A DNA stretch of 64,000 nt from Polaromonas sp. (GCF_029945685.1 NZ_JAQSDA010000014.1:1-64000); one strand, 5' to 3'. Positions 36,081 to 49,960 are shown, numbered from the stretch's first letter. Numbers and translations: made by a program. Notes: a model not told the origin generated them from the letters alone.

Positions 36081-37232
36081 ATGAGACTCAATCGACGTGC
36101 GCTGGTGATGGGCGGAATGGCAGCTGGCGTGGCGACTTTTGCCCCGCTGGTGCATTCGCAGACAGGCAAGAATGGCCGCAAACTGGTGATTGGCCAATCG
36201 GTACCCTTGACGGGCGCGGCCGATCAGATCGGGCTGGCCTATCTCAATGGTGCAAAGCTCTACTTTGATGCGATCAATGCCAAAAACGGTGCGGCAGGCT
36301 ATCGGATAGAAGTCAAGACGCTCGATGATGGCTATAACCCGCTCAAGGCAGCCAGTAACGCCAAGCAGCTGATTGATGAGGATGTTGATGCCTTGTTCGG
36401 TTTTGTAGGGACAGCCAGCTGCGATGCCGCTTTTGCCGTCGCCAAGCCGGCCAACACCCTGTTTTTTGCCCCGTTCGCTGCATCGGACGCCCTGCGCGAA
36501 TCCGCGCTCAGCAATGCGTTTCATATCCGTCCGGCCCTGGCTGACGAGGCTTACAAGATGGTGCGCCATTGCGCGACGCTGAGCCAGGACCGCATCGCCG
36601 TTTTTGCCGAGGACGACGCCATGGGCCGTGCGGGGTTGGCAGCTGTGAACCAGGCGCTGATTGATCTGAAGCGCCCGCCTCTTGTGGCAAATGCCTTCGC
36701 ACCGGTCAACAGCGACAAGGTCGGGCCAGCAGTTGCCTTGCTGGCGAAGGCCCAGCCTCAGGCCATCATTCAGGTCAGCCTGTTCAACACTTCGGCGGCC
36801 TTTATCCGCGCCATGCGCAAAACCGGCTTCGCCGGCCAGTTTCTGAACTTCTCGGTGGTCGGGATCGATCCGCTGTTCACGGCGCTGGGCAAGGAGATCG
36901 GCGGCGTGGTCATCTCGCAAGTTGTACCCTCGCCGCGTAGCGCGGGAACCCCCATCATCAAGGAGTACCTGGACGTCCTGAACCTGACTGACCAGACCCC
37001 GAGTTACGAGAGTGTCGAAGGATATATCGCGGCTCGCACTTTTGCAGAGGGCGTGCGGCGCAGCGTAGCAGGGGGTGGAAAAGCCGATCGCGCCGGGCTC
37101 CAGAAGGCTTTTGAATCCATGACCGACTATGACGCCGGCGGCTTTCGCGTCAATCTTCGAGCCAAAAAATACGAGTCAGTCCGCCTCGTGGATCTGGTGA
37201 CCATCACCCCGGACGGCAAAGTGGTCCGCTGA
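36081..37232 (+). CDS. Branched-chain amino-acid-type ABC transporter substrate-binding protein
   Basis: 383 residues. Signal peptide with twin arginines (MRLNRRALVMGG) and cleavage near VHSQ27, so Tat or Sec export. The body is a type I periplasmic binding protein (LivK/Leu-Ile-Val-binding family): IGQSVPLTGAADQIGLAYLNG at the N-terminus and GFVGTASCDAA. No permease or ATPase gene accompanies it, so it is an orphan in this window. In relatives such orphans can serve distant transporters or sensors; the ligand is unknown. It has AAGGT upstream of the ATG. Confidence 0.85.
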   Translation: MRLNRRALVMGGMAAGVATFAPLVHSQTGKNGRKLVIGQSVPLTGAADQIGLAYLNGAKLYFDAINAKNGAAGYRIEVKTLDDGYNPLKAASNAKQLIDEDVDALFGFVGTASCDAAFAVAKPANTLFFAPFAASDALRESALSNAFHIRPALADEAYKMVRHCATLSQDRIAVFAEDDAMGRAGLAAVNQALIDLKRPPLVANAFAPVNSDKVGPAVALLAKAQPQAIIQVSLFNTSAAFIRAMRKTGFAGQFLNFSVVGIDPLFTALGKEIGGVVISQVVPSPRSAGTPIIKEYLDVLNLTDQTPSYESVEGYIAARTFAEGVRRSVAGGGKADRAGLQKAFESMTDYDAGGFRVNLRAKKYESVRLVDLVTITPDGKVVR

Positions 37233-37316
37233 CGCAGCGCTCAATTTTCGCAGGTGCTTGGCGCGAGGCGGAGGCGGGTTCCCCTATGATGGCCCTCTAC
37301 TCCAGTGCATATTGTC

Positions 37317-38015
37317 ATGGCCCGCCTTCCCCGCTTGAGCCTTCCGGGCTATCCGCACCACGTCATTCTGCGCGGCAACAACCGGCAGGCCATTTTTGCG
37401 TGTCCAGCTGACTACCAGACGCTGCTGGATCTGGTCGAGGAACACGCCAGGAAATCAGGCATTGCCGTGCACGCCTACGTACTGATGAGCAATCACTTTC
37501 ATTTGCTGGTCACGCCGGAATCGGCCGATTCCCTGCCACGCATGATGCAGGCGGTGGGCAGGCGCTATGTGCGGTATTTCAACGACAGCCAGGGGCGGTC
37601 GGGCACCCTTTGGGAGGGGCGTTACCGTTCCACGCCGATCCAGACTGAACCCTATCTGCTGGCCTGCATGGCCTACATTGATCTCAATCCGGTGCGGGCA
37701 GGGTTGGTCGCCGAGGCGCGCGATTACCCCTGGTCCAGCCACGGCCACTACATCGGACTGCGCAGCGACAGACTGATAACGCCTCATCCCCTGTTCTGGG
37801 CTTTGAGAAACACACCTTTTGCCCGGGAAGCGGCATACGCCGAGATGGTGCGCATCGGGGTGTCCGACGGTCAACGGGTTGCGCTGACGGAGTCGGCGCT
37901 GGGGGGATGGGCCTTGGGGGACGTTGATTTCCTGGCGGACCTGCAAAAACGCACGGACCGCCGGCTTGTCCAAACGCGGGTTGGGCGTCCGCCACGGAAG
38001 CCGCGAATCGTCTGA
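37317..38015 (+). CDS. REP-associated tyrosine transposase (RAYT), Y1/HUH family
   Basis: 232 residues from ATG 37317 (MARLPRLSLPGYPHHVILRGNN), the usual RAYT opening. HUH motif is His60-Phe-His62 in SNHFHLLV, and the nucleophile Tyr is Tyr84 or Tyr87 in GRRYVRYFN, followed by SGTLWEGRYRS. Such single-domain enzymes cut and rejoin single-stranded DNA and are associated with REP palindromes. All key residues are intact, so it may be active. AT-rich palindromic sequence follows at 38053-38119. There is no second ORF and no typical IS200 ends. Confidence 0.9.
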   Translation: MARLPRLSLPGYPHHVILRGNNRQAIFACPADYQTLLDLVEEHARKSGIAVHAYVLMSNHFHLLVTPESADSLPRMMQAVGRRYVRYFNDSQGRSGTLWEGRYRSTPIQTEPYLLACMAYIDLNPVRAGLVAEARDYPWSSHGHYIGLRSDRLITPHPLFWALRNTPFAREAAYAEMVRIGVSDGQRVALTESALGGWALGDVDFLADLQKRTDRRLVQTRVGRPPRKPRIV

Positions 38016-38052
38016 TCGGCAGTGAGAAGTTTCACCGGGCATTGAGTCCCGA

Positions 38053-38119
38053 TTATTATCTGTCCCCAATTAAAATTAAAAACTGGTCGACTTTAATAAA
38101 TTAGGATCTGACCCTAATT
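38053..38119. repeat. AT-rich palindromic region downstream of the RAYT gene
   Basis: Contains ATTATTATCTGTCCCCAATT, then an AT-rich stretch, then AATTAGG-ATCTGAC-CCTAATT, a 7-bp inverted repeat with 7-base centre (38099-38119). Phrases like CTGTCCCCAATTA and GGATCTGACCCTAA are familiar from flanks of RAYT genes in many proteobacteria. It is AT-rich against a GC-rich background, and probably a RAYT recognition or relic element. Confidence 0.55.
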
Positions 38120-38250
38120 GTTTTGCTTGGCATTGTTGTTGCACTGCACTATTCTCTCTTTCCTCGCGACCCATTACGAAACTTGGCAGGACAGGCCGGC
38201 GTGTTCCATGCACGCCGATGCAGTTCTCCCTACCGACCCAGGAGTAAGCC

Positions 38251-43041
<4,791 letters not shown>

Positions 43042-43074
43042 GCAGCCTCAACAAGAAGTATCTGGAGTAGCCTC

Positions 43075-44553
43075 ATGGGAAAAGTCACCGGTTTCATGGA
43101 ATACGAGCGCATCGAGGAAGGCTACAAGCCTGTGCCCGAGCGGCTGAAAAACTACAAGGAGTTTGTGATCGGGCTCGACGATGCGCAGGCCAACAAGCAA
43201 GCCGCGCGTTGCATGGACTGTGGCACGCCGTTTTGCAACAGCGGCTGCCCGGTCAACAACATCATTCCGGATTTCAACGACATGGTGTTTCGAAACAACT
43301 GGAAAAGTGCGATTGACACCCTGCACAGCACCAATAACTTTCCGGAATTCACGGGCCGGATTTGCCCCGCACCCTGCGAGGCGGCCTGCACGCTCAACGT
43401 GAACGACGACGCGGTGGGTATCAAATCCATTGAACACGCCATCATTGATCGCGCCTGGGCCGAGGGCTGGGTCCTGCCCCAGCCCCCCGCGCACAGGACC
43501 GGGAAAAAGGTGGCCGTGGTGGGGTCGGGCCCGGCGGGCATGGCTGCGGCGCAGCAACTGGCGCGGGCCGGCCACGATGTAACGCTGTTCGAGAAGAACG
43601 ACCGTATTGGTGGCCTGCTGCGTTACGGCATACCCGATTTCAAGATGGAGAAAACCCATATCGATCGCCGTGTGACGCAAATGCAGGCCGAAGGCGTGAC
43701 CTTTCGTACCGGTGTCATGGTCGGACGGGCGAAGGACGCGCTGGGAAAGGACTCGAAAGTCACCAACTGGGCCAAGGAAACCATCACGCCCGAGCAGCTG
43801 CAAAAGGATTTTGACGCGATCATTCTGTCCGGCGGTGCCGAGCAGTCGCGCGACCTGTCCGTGCCAGGGCGCGAACTCGCCGGCATCCACTTTGCGATGG
43901 AATTCCTGCCGCAGCAGAACAAGGTCAACGCCGGCGACAAGGTCAAGGACCAACTGCGCGCCGATGGCAAACATGTGATCGTGATTGGTGGCGGTGACAC
44001 CGGCTCGGATTGTGTCGGCACCAGCAATCGCCATGGCGCGGCCAGCGTCACACAGTTCGAACTGCTGCCGCAGCCCCCTGAAGAAGAAAACCGACCCATG
44101 ACCTGGCCCTACTGGCCGATCAAGCTGCGCACCAGTTCCAGCCATGAAGAAGGCTGTGAGCGTGAGTTTGCCATTTCCACCAAGGAATTCATCGGCGACA
44201 AGGGCAAGGTCACGGGTCTCAAAACGGTGCGCGTCGAGTGGAAGGACGGCAAGATGCAGGAGGTACCGGGCTCCGAGCAGTTGCTGAAGGCCGACCTGGT
44301 GCTTCTGGCCATGGGGTTTGTAGCGCCGGTTGCACCGGTGCTGGACGCCTTTGGGATCGAGAAAGACGCGCGCGGTAACGCGAAGGCGACCACCGATTTC
44401 ACCAGCGGTTATGTGACCAATGTTCCCAAGGTCTTTGCGGCGGGCGACATGCGTCGTGGCCAGAGTCTGGTGGTTTGGGCCATTCGCGAGGGGCGCCAGG
44501 TGGCCCGTTCGGTGGACGAATTCCTGATGGGTTTCAGCGACTTGCCGCGTTGA
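43075..44553 (+). CDS. gltD: Glutamate synthase (NADPH), small subunit
   Basis: 492 residues. It supplies electrons from NADPH to GltB via FAD and two 4Fe-4S clusters. Cluster cysteines are C46, C49, C54, C58 ([13 protein letters not shown]) and C97, C101, C105 (CPAPCEAAC). The FAD loop [14 protein letters not shown] is near 146-159, with [14 protein letters not shown] following; the NADPH loop is [13 protein letters not shown] near 304. It is cotranscribed with gltB. Confidence 0.98.
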   Translation: MGKVTGFMEYERIEEGYKPVPERLKNYKEFVIGLDDAQANKQAARCMDCGTPFCNSGCPVNNIIPDFNDMVFRNNWKSAIDTLHSTNNFPEFTGRICPAPCEAACTLNVNDDAVGIKSIEHAIIDRAWAEGWVLPQPPAHRTGKKVAVVGSGPAGMAAAQQLARAGHDVTLFEKNDRIGGLLRYGIPDFKMEKTHIDRRVTQMQAEGVTFRTGVMVGRAKDALGKDSKVTNWAKETITPEQLQKDFDAIILSGGAEQSRDLSVPGRELAGIHFAMEFLPQQNKVNAGDKVKDQLRADGKHVIVIGGGDTGSDCVGTSNRHGAASVTQFELLPQPPEEENRPMTWPYWPIKLRTSSSHEEGCEREFAISTKEFIGDKGKVTGLKTVRVEWKDGKMQEVPGSEQLLKADLVLLAMGFVAPVAPVLDAFGIEKDARGNAKATTDFTSGYVTNVPKVFAAGDMRRGQSLVVWAIREGRQVARSVDEFLMGFSDLPR

Positions 44554-44770
44554 AAGCTGTAGTCCTCGAGAAAGACCGAGTATTTGCAAGTCAGGGGCGG
44601 ATGTGCTGGCCGCGATGCGTTGCGTGTGCTGAACATGCAGTAAGGACGGTTGCGGTCTCCGGTCTGTTTGGGGTCAACCGGTAGCAAACGGAAAACCCTT
44701 GCGATGGCCGGGAAACCTCTTTCGAAACTGGGCTTCGCAGCAACTGACTGCGCAAAAAACCGGAGGTGAC

Positions 44771-44858
44771 CGTTCATTTTTTGCCGGCGCACGTCCCGAA
44801 AGCGGTTTGGCGGGCTGAGTTGGCATGCTTTTCGGGCGATTCCTGTGAAAAATGAACG
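44771..44858. other. Nested inverted repeat, candidate structured RNA or cruciform
   Basis: Outer arms CGTTCATTTTT (44771-44781) and AAAAATGAACG (44848-44858) are perfect complements 66 bases apart. Inside, CCCGAAAGC pairs with GCTTTTCGGG with one bulged T. The loop is about 23 bases. It is not followed by a T-run. Confidence 0.5.
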
Positions 44859-44902
44859 ATTCCTGACGCACGCGCGGGTCAGAGTAATCCCTTATGATCA
44901 AT

Positions 44903-44930
44903 AAGCCGGATAACCGGCTTTTGTCTTTTT
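44903..44930 (+). terminator. Terminator-like hairpin abutting the mlaF start codon
   Basis: AAGCCGG, loop ATAA, CCGGCTT, then TTGTCTTTTT directly followed by the mlaF ATG at 44931. No Shine-Dalgarno sequence is visible between hairpin and ATG. It may end read-through from gltBD or act as a leader attenuator. Confidence 0.55.
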
Positions 44931-45776
44931 ATGGCCCCCTCTTCCAATCCCTCCCTTGTTGAACTGCGTCACCTTACCTTTGGTTACGGGGAGCGTGTGA
45001 TTCTGGATGACATTTCACTGTCGGTTCCGCGCGGCAAGGTGACGGCATTGATGGGAGCTTCCGGCGGCGGTAAAACAACAATTTTGCGGCTCATTGGCGG
45101 CCAGATTCGGGCCCAATCCGGCGAATTGCTGTTCGATGGCCAGGATGTCACCCGGATGGATCAGGCGCAGATCTATGCGGCGCGTCGTCGCATGGGCATG
45201 CTTTTCCAGTTCGGTGCCCTGTTTGCCGATTTGAGCGTTTACGAGAATGTGGCATTCCCGTTGCACGAACACACCGACCTGCCGGAAGCCCTGATTCGCG
45301 ACATTGTGCTCATGAAGCTCAACGCGGTGGGCCTGCGCGGCGCGCGAGATCTGATGCCCAGCGAGGTTTCCGGTGGCATGGCACGGCGTATCGCGCTGGC
45401 CCGCGCCATCGCGCTGGATCCGGAACTGGTGATGTATGACGAGCCTTTTTCAGGCCTGGACCCGATTTCGCTGGGAACGGCGGCGCGGCTGATCAGGCAC
45501 CTGAACGACGCCATGGGCCTGACCAGCATTTTTGTCTCGCACGAGCTCGAGCAGACCTTTGCCGTTGCCGATCATGTGATCATCCTGGCCAACGGAAAAA
45601 TTGCGACGGAGGGCACGCCCGAGCATGTCCGGCAAAGTACCGATCCGCTGGTGTACCAATATGTCAATGCCCTGCCGGATGGCCCGGTTCAGTTCCACTA
45701 TCCCGGCCCGTCGGTTGAAGAGGACTTTGGCGGCAATCCCAAGCCCGTCGCCCGACAGTCAGGAGCCGCATCATGA
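44931..45776 (+). CDS. mlaF: Mla phospholipid transport ATP-binding protein MlaF
   Basis: 281 residues. Walker A GASGGGKT (42-49), signature VSGGMARR, Walker B VMYDEPFSGLDP, then the H-loop in FVSHELEQ. It powers the MlaFEDB inner-membrane complex, which exchanges phospholipids with the outer membrane via MlaC and keeps the outer leaflet free of phospholipid. It starts right after a hairpin with a U-rich leader and no visible Shine-Dalgarno. It overlaps mlaE by ATGA. Confidence 0.96.
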   Translation: MAPSSNPSLVELRHLTFGYGERVILDDISLSVPRGKVTALMGASGGGKTTILRLIGGQIRAQSGELLFDGQDVTRMDQAQIYAARRRMGMLFQFGALFADLSVYENVAFPLHEHTDLPEALIRDIVLMKLNAVGLRGARDLMPSEVSGGMARRIALARAIALDPELVMYDEPFSGLDPISLGTAARLIRHLNDAMGLTSIFVSHELEQTFAVADHVIILANGKIATEGTPEHVRQSTDPLVYQYVNALPDGPVQFHYPGPSVEEDFGGNPKPVARQSGAAS

Positions 45777-46552
45777 GCTGGTACAAACCTTCGGATGTCG
45801 GCTATGTCACCCGCAGCAAACTGGCTGACCTAGGGTTGGGCGCTCGCCTGTTCTTCCGGCTTCTTCTTTCCCTGCCCTCGACTTTTCGGCGTTTTGGCCT
45901 GGTGCGCGACCAGATCCATTTTCTTGGCAACTATTCGCTGGTCATCATCGCGGTGTCCGGACTGTTCGTCGGCTTTGTGTTCGGTCTGCAGGGATATTAC
46001 ACGCTGCAGCGTTTCGGCTCTTCGGACGCGCTGGGGTTGCTTGTGACGCTGACCCTGGTGCGGGAACTCGGGCCAGTGGTGACGGCATTGTTGTTCGCCG
46101 GACGGGCCGGTACTTCGCTGACCGCCGAAATCGGCCTCATGAAGGCCGGTGAGCAGATCAGCGTCATGGAGATGATGGCCGTCGACCCGGTGCAGCGCAT
46201 CCTGGCGCCGCGTTTCTGGGCTGGCGTGATTGTGATGCCTCTGTTGGCTGCCGTTTTCAGCGCAATGGGCGTGATCGGCGGGTGGGCCGTTGGCGTGGTC
46301 ATGATCGGAGTGGATGCGGGGTCTTTCTGGAGCCAGATTCAAGGGGGCGTCGATGTCTGGAAAGATGTGGGCAACGGCGTGATCAAGAGTGTTGTTTTCG
46401 GCTTCACTGTCACGTTCATCGCCCTGTTGCAGGGTTTTGAGGCGCAACCCACGCCGGAAGGCGTGGCCAGCGCCACGACGCGCACGGTGGTCGTGGCGTC
46501 CCTGTCGGTTCTGGGTCTGGATTTCATCCTGACCGCGATGATGTTTACCTGA
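45773..46552 (+). CDS. mlaE: Mla complex permease MlaE
   Basis: 259 residues, five or six membrane helices, MlaE/YrbE family. The conserved block LVRELGPVVTALLFAGRAGTSLTAEIGLMKAGEQISVMEMM appears in pieces around residues 100-140. It forms the dimeric membrane core with MlaF outside and MlaD on the periplasmic face. It is coupled to mlaF by ATGA and 10 bp before mlaD. Confidence 0.96.
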   Translation: MSWYKPSDVGYVTRSKLADLGLGARLFFRLLLSLPSTFRRFGLVRDQIHFLGNYSLVIIAVSGLFVGFVFGLQGYYTLQRFGSSDALGLLVTLTLVRELGPVVTALLFAGRAGTSLTAEIGLMKAGEQISVMEMMAVDPVQRILAPRFWAGVIVMPLLAAVFSAMGVIGGWAVGVVMIGVDAGSFWSQIQGGVDVWKDVGNGVIKSVVFGFTVTFIALLQGFEAQPTPEGVASATTRTVVVASLSVLGLDFILTAMMFT

Positions 46553-46562
46553 GGAGGGTGTT

Positions 46563-47069
46563 GTGCAACGCTCAAAAAATGATGTGTGGGTGGGTATTTT
46601 TGTCATGATTGGCGCTGCGGCCATCCTGTTTCTGGCACTGCAGGCCGCCAATCTGCTGAACCTGAGTTTCCAGTCCACCTACCGGATCACGGCCAAATTT
46701 GACAACGTCGGGGGTCTCAAGCCCAAGGGTGCAGTCCGTAGCGGTGGTGTGGTGGTCGGTCGCGTGGAGTCGCTGGTGTTTGACGACAAGTCTTTCCAGG
46801 CGCGTGTCACGCTGGCCATGGAAAGCCGTTACAAATTCCCCAAGGACAGTTCGCTGAAAATCCTGACCAGTGGTTTGCTGGGTGAACAGTACATCGGCAT
46901 CGAGGCGGGTTCGGACGACAAGAGCCTGGTGGCCGGCGACACCATCTCCAGCACGCAATCGGCGGTTGTGCTGGAAAATCTCATCAGCCAGTTTTTGTAC
47001 AGCAAGGCGGCGGACAGCAGCTCTGGCTCGGTGACTGCACCGCCCGCAGGGAGTAATGAAAAAAAATGA
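46563..47069 (+). CDS. mlaD: Mla complex MCE-domain protein MlaD
   Basis: 168 residues. GTG start at 46563 with GAGGAGG upstream. N-terminal membrane helix (WVGIFVMIGAAAILFLALQA), then one MCE domain (YRITAKFDNVGGLKPKGAVRSGG, about 40-120) with the GLLGEQYIGIE strand. It assembles as a hexameric ring on MlaE and passes lipid to MlaC. It overlaps mlaA by ATGA. Confidence 0.96.
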   Translation: MQRSKNDVWVGIFVMIGAAAILFLALQAANLLNLSFQSTYRITAKFDNVGGLKPKGAVRSGGVVVGRVESLVFDDKSFQARVTLAMESRYKFPKDSSLKILTSGLLGEQYIGIEAGSDDKSLVAGDTISSTQSAVVLENLISQFLYSKAADSSSGSVTAPPAGSNEKK

Positions 47070-47812
47070 AAACACAAATCACAATGAAATGGAGCGGCCT
47101 GTGGGCCGGTCTGCTGGTGCTGGCGCTGCTTCAAGGCTGTGCTCTCGGCCCCAACCCGCGCGACCCGTTCGAGCCCTTCAATCGCAGCGTGACCCGTTTC
47201 AACGACGGTCTGGATGAAGCCATCGTCAAGCCGGTCGCGCAGGCTTACCAGAACACGATACCGTCGCCGGTGCGCACGGGTGTCAACAACTTCTTCGGCA
47301 ATCTGTCGGACGTCTGGTCTTTTGTCAACAACGTGCTCCAGGCCAAGCCGCAGGCGGCCGTCGACAGCTTCATGCGTGTCAGCGTCAACACGCTGATTGG
47401 CCTGGGCGGCGTGCTCGACTGGGCCACGCCCATGGGCATAGAACGTCACAGCGAGGATTTCGGCAAGACGCTGGGTCACTGGGGCATGGCGACCGGCCCT
47501 TACCTGGTGTTGCCGGTGCTCGGCCCCTCCACGGTACGTGATGCGGCTGCACGTGTGGTCGACGCCCAAGGCGACCTGGTGTTGCAGATCGACAATGTGC
47601 CTGTGCGCAATTCGCTGTACGTCCTGCGCGCGGTAGACCTTCGCGCCAGTCTGTTGCGCGCCGGCGAGGTGCTTGATCAGGCTGCGCTCGATAAATACAG
47701 TTTCACACGCGACGCCTATCTGCAGCGCCGCGGTGTGGTGATAGACAGCAACGGCGATACTGAGGAGCGGTACGACCTGCCCGAAACACCTGCGCCGGCA
47801 CCGGCCAAGTAA
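47066..47812 (+). CDS. mlaA: Outer-membrane lipoprotein MlaA (VacJ)
   Basis: 248 residues. Lipobox LLQGC with acylated Cys25. The conserved start of the mature part, DPFEPFNRSVTRFND, and the later GVLDWATPMGIERHSEDFGKTLGHWG are family marks. MlaA sits with porins in the outer membrane and extracts misplaced phospholipids, handing them to MlaC. In E. coli mlaA is unlinked; here it lies inside the mla operon between mlaD and mlaC. Confidence 0.96.
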   Translation: MKTQITMKWSGLWAGLLVLALLQGCALGPNPRDPFEPFNRSVTRFNDGLDEAIVKPVAQAYQNTIPSPVRTGVNNFFGNLSDVWSFVNNVLQAKPQAAVDSFMRVSVNTLIGLGGVLDWATPMGIERHSEDFGKTLGHWGMATGPYLVLPVLGPSTVRDAAARVVDAQGDLVLQIDNVPVRNSLYVLRAVDLRASLLRAGEVLDQAALDKYSFTRDAYLQRRGVVIDSNGDTEERYDLPETPAPAPAK

Positions 47813-47961
47813 AGAACACTTACACGCAGTGCCTTAACTTCACTCAAAACAACTGAACGAAGCCGGAAAAACGCTGTCAAATCAAGCACTTGTCTGTCAG
47901 TTGTGCCAGAAGGGCGCCCGCCCCGGCCCGGCAGGCCTGTATTCCGAACCGAAAGAAAACC

Positions 47962-48597
47962 ATGAACCGTCGAATTTTTAGCCACGTCGCAGGGGTCTGC
48001 CTTGCCGGGTTTCTGCTGGTTGCGGGTCCTGTTGCAAGTGCGGCCGACGAAGCCCCTGACGCGCTGATCAAGCGCACCTCCACCGAAGTGCTGGACATCA
48101 TCAAGGCAGACAAGGCCATCCAGTCCGGCGACACCGGAAAAATCATCGCCCTGGTCGATGGCAAAGTCATGCCCCATGTGAATTTCACGCGCATGACGGC
48201 GGCGACCGTGGGCCGCAACTGGCGCCAGGCTACCCCCGAGCAGCAAAAGCGTTTGCAGGAAGAGTTCAAGACCTTGCTGGTTCGTACCTACTCCGGGGCA
48301 CTGGCGCAGGTCAAGGACCAGACTGTCAGCGTCAAACCCCTGCGCGCCGCGCCGACGGACAATGAGGTGATCGTACGCACCGAGGTGATAGGCCGCAGTG
48401 AACCGATCCAGCTCGATTACCGCATGGAAAAAACGCCCACGGGCTGGAAAATCTATGACCTGAACGTCCTTGGCATCTGGATGGTGGAAACCTACCGTAC
48501 CCAGTTCGCGCAGGAAATTTCGGCCAAGGGTGTGGATGGACTGATCTCCGCGCTGTCCCAGCGCAACAAGTCGAACGCCAGCGAGAAAAAGTCCTGA
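47962..48597 (+). CDS. mlaC: Periplasmic phospholipid-binding protein MlaC (Ttg2D family)
   Basis: 211 residues from ATG 47962, chosen for the signal peptide (MNRRIFSHVAGVCLAGF, cleavage near ASA27); a frame extending upstream to 47890 lacks homologous character. The body shows the MlaC fold: MPHVNFTRMTAATVGRNWR, EEFKTLLVRTYSGAL, VYDLNVLGI-type strand with IYDLNVLGIWMVETYR. It shuttles lipid between MlaA and MlaD. There is a 149-bp gap after mlaA. Confidence 0.95.
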   Translation: MNRRIFSHVAGVCLAGFLLVAGPVASAADEAPDALIKRTSTEVLDIIKADKAIQSGDTGKIIALVDGKVMPHVNFTRMTAATVGRNWRQATPEQQKRLQEEFKTLLVRTYSGALAQVKDQTVSVKPLRAAPTDNEVIVRTEVIGRSEPIQLDYRMEKTPTGWKIYDLNVLGIWMVETYRTQFAQEISAKGVDGLISALSQRNKSNASEKKS

Positions 48598-48611
48598 AAG
48601 GGCATTCTGCC

Positions 48612-48896
48612 GTGTTGACGCTTCCGCCTGTCCTGACCCATGCCGTGGCTGCGGGTTTTGCCCGCGGCCTGAAACCCGAGCTGTTTGCCGCCGGGCCCGC
48701 GGAGGTGGTGGCCGATGCCGGGGCACTGCAGCAGTTTGACTCATCTGCTCTGGCGGTCCTGCTGGAGTGTCGACGCCACGCCCTGGCGGCAGGCAGGCGC
48801 TTCTCGGTCAGCGCCGCCCCTGCGCGCCTGCGGGAACTGGCCGAGTTGTATGGCGTTGCAGAGTTGATTCCGCCATCCGCAGCTGCCACGACCTGA
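48612..48896 (+). CDS. mlaB: STAS-domain protein MlaB
   Basis: 94 residues, the usual size. GTG start at 48612 (TTG 48615 possible). The STAS pattern VVADAGALQQFDSSALAVLLECRR is visible in parts, with the D-S-S motif at the loop before helix 2. MlaB binds MlaF and stabilises the MlaFE complex. It closes the mla cluster, 14 bp after mlaC. Confidence 0.88.
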   Translation: MLTLPPVLTHAVAAGFARGLKPELFAAGPAEVVADAGALQQFDSSALAVLLECRRHALAAGRRFSVSAAPARLRELAELYGVAELIPPSAAATT

Positions 48897-49006
48897 GCGC
48901 AGCCCCCGCGTTTTTCGTTAGACAGTCCTGGCTCGATGCAAGGCGGGCTGGCATTTGCGCGGTCGGACCAGAGGAAACAGGCGTCAGCCCTTAAAATAGA
49001 GTGCTC

Positions 49007-49936
49007 ATGCCCGCCATTTCATTTCAGTCCGTCTCCAAAATCTACCCATCGACACGCAGCCAGACTGGTCCCGGCGTCCGGGCACTTGACAATGTCAGCT
49101 TTGACATCCAGCAGGGCGAATTTTTCGGCCTGCTGGGGCCCAACGGGGCCGGTAAAACCTCGTTGATCAGCATCCTGGCGGGCCTTTCGCGGGCCAGCAG
49201 CGGCCGCGTGCTGGTGCATGGCAGCGATGTGTTGACCGACTACGCCGCTGCCCGCCGCAAGCTCGGCATCGTGCCGCAGGAGCTGGTGTTTGATCCTTTC
49301 TTCACGGTGCGTGAGGCCTTGCGCATTCAGTCCGGCTATTTCGGCGTCAAAAACAACGACGCCTGGATCGATGAATTGCTGCTCAGTCTCGGGCTGGCCG
49401 ACAAGGCTGACGCCAACATGCGGCAGCTGTCGGGCGGCATGAAGCGCCGCGTGCTGGTCGCGCAGGCGCTGGTGCACAAGCCGCAGGTCATCGTGCTGGA
49501 CGAACCTACCGCCGGTGTCGATGTGGAGTTGCGCCAGACCCTCTGGCAATTTGTCGCCCGGCTCAACAAACAGGGCAGCACCGTGCTGCTGACGACCCAC
49601 TACCTTGAAGAGGCCGAGGCGCTGTGCAGCCGGATTGCCATGCTCAAGCAGGGCCGCATGGTGGCGCTGGCCCAGACCTCCGAACTGCTCAAGTCCGCGT
49701 CGTCGAATGTGCTGCGGTTCAAGATCGACAGCGAGTTGCCCAAGGCGCTGGCCGACAAGGCCCGTATCACCGGTCGCATCGTGCAGCTGCCGGCCCACAA
49801 CGCGCATGAAATCGAGCAATACCTCAGCGCCATCCGTGAGGCCGGCCTGGTCGCTGAAGACGTCGAAATCCGCAAGGCCGACCTCGAAGACGTCTTCCTG
49901 GAAGTGATGGCGGAGAAAATCGGGGTGGCGGCATGA
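49007..49936 (+). CDS. ABC-2 type exporter ATP-binding protein (YadG/NodI-like)
   Basis: 309 residues from ATG 49007. Walker A GPNGAGKTS, signature LSGGMKRRVLVAQAL, Walker B VIVLDEPTAGVD, H-loop LLTTHYLEEAEAL. The C-terminal extension after about 230 is typical of ABC-2 exporters. Its partner permease is the next gene, but 139 bp carrying a family B repeat lie between them. Exported substrate unknown. The pair interrupts the mla-ibaG-murA order known from E. coli and is common in related betaproteobacteria. Confidence 0.92.
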   Translation: MPAISFQSVSKIYPSTRSQTGPGVRALDNVSFDIQQGEFFGLLGPNGAGKTSLISILAGLSRASSGRVLVHGSDVLTDYAAARRKLGIVPQELVFDPFFTVREALRIQSGYFGVKNNDAWIDELLLSLGLADKADANMRQLSGGMKRRVLVAQALVHKPQVIVLDEPTAGVDVELRQTLWQFVARLNKQGSTVLLTTHYLEEAEALCSRIAMLKQGRMVALAQTSELLKSASSNVLRFKIDSELPKALADKARITGRIVQLPAHNAHEIEQYLSAIREAGLVAEDVEIRKADLEDVFLEVMAEKIGVAA

Positions 49937-49960
49937 CAGGCGCAAGAATTCCGTTTTTAC

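Larger units (their letters stand above)
44554..44930. other. Non-coding gap between gltD and mlaF with strong dyad symmetry
   Basis: 377 bp without a credible gene. It holds a nested inverted repeat at 44771-44858, a CTTATGATCAATAAG palindrome (44891-44905) containing a TATGAT box, and a terminator-like hairpin at 44903-44930. Both are entered separately. No -35 box was found at the right distance from TATGAT. Confidence 0.6.

Noticed and set aside
37317..38119. RAYT as the agent that spread families A and B
   Set aside because: Neither family flanks the RAYT gene; only a different AT-rich dyad does. The link is possible but unsupported.
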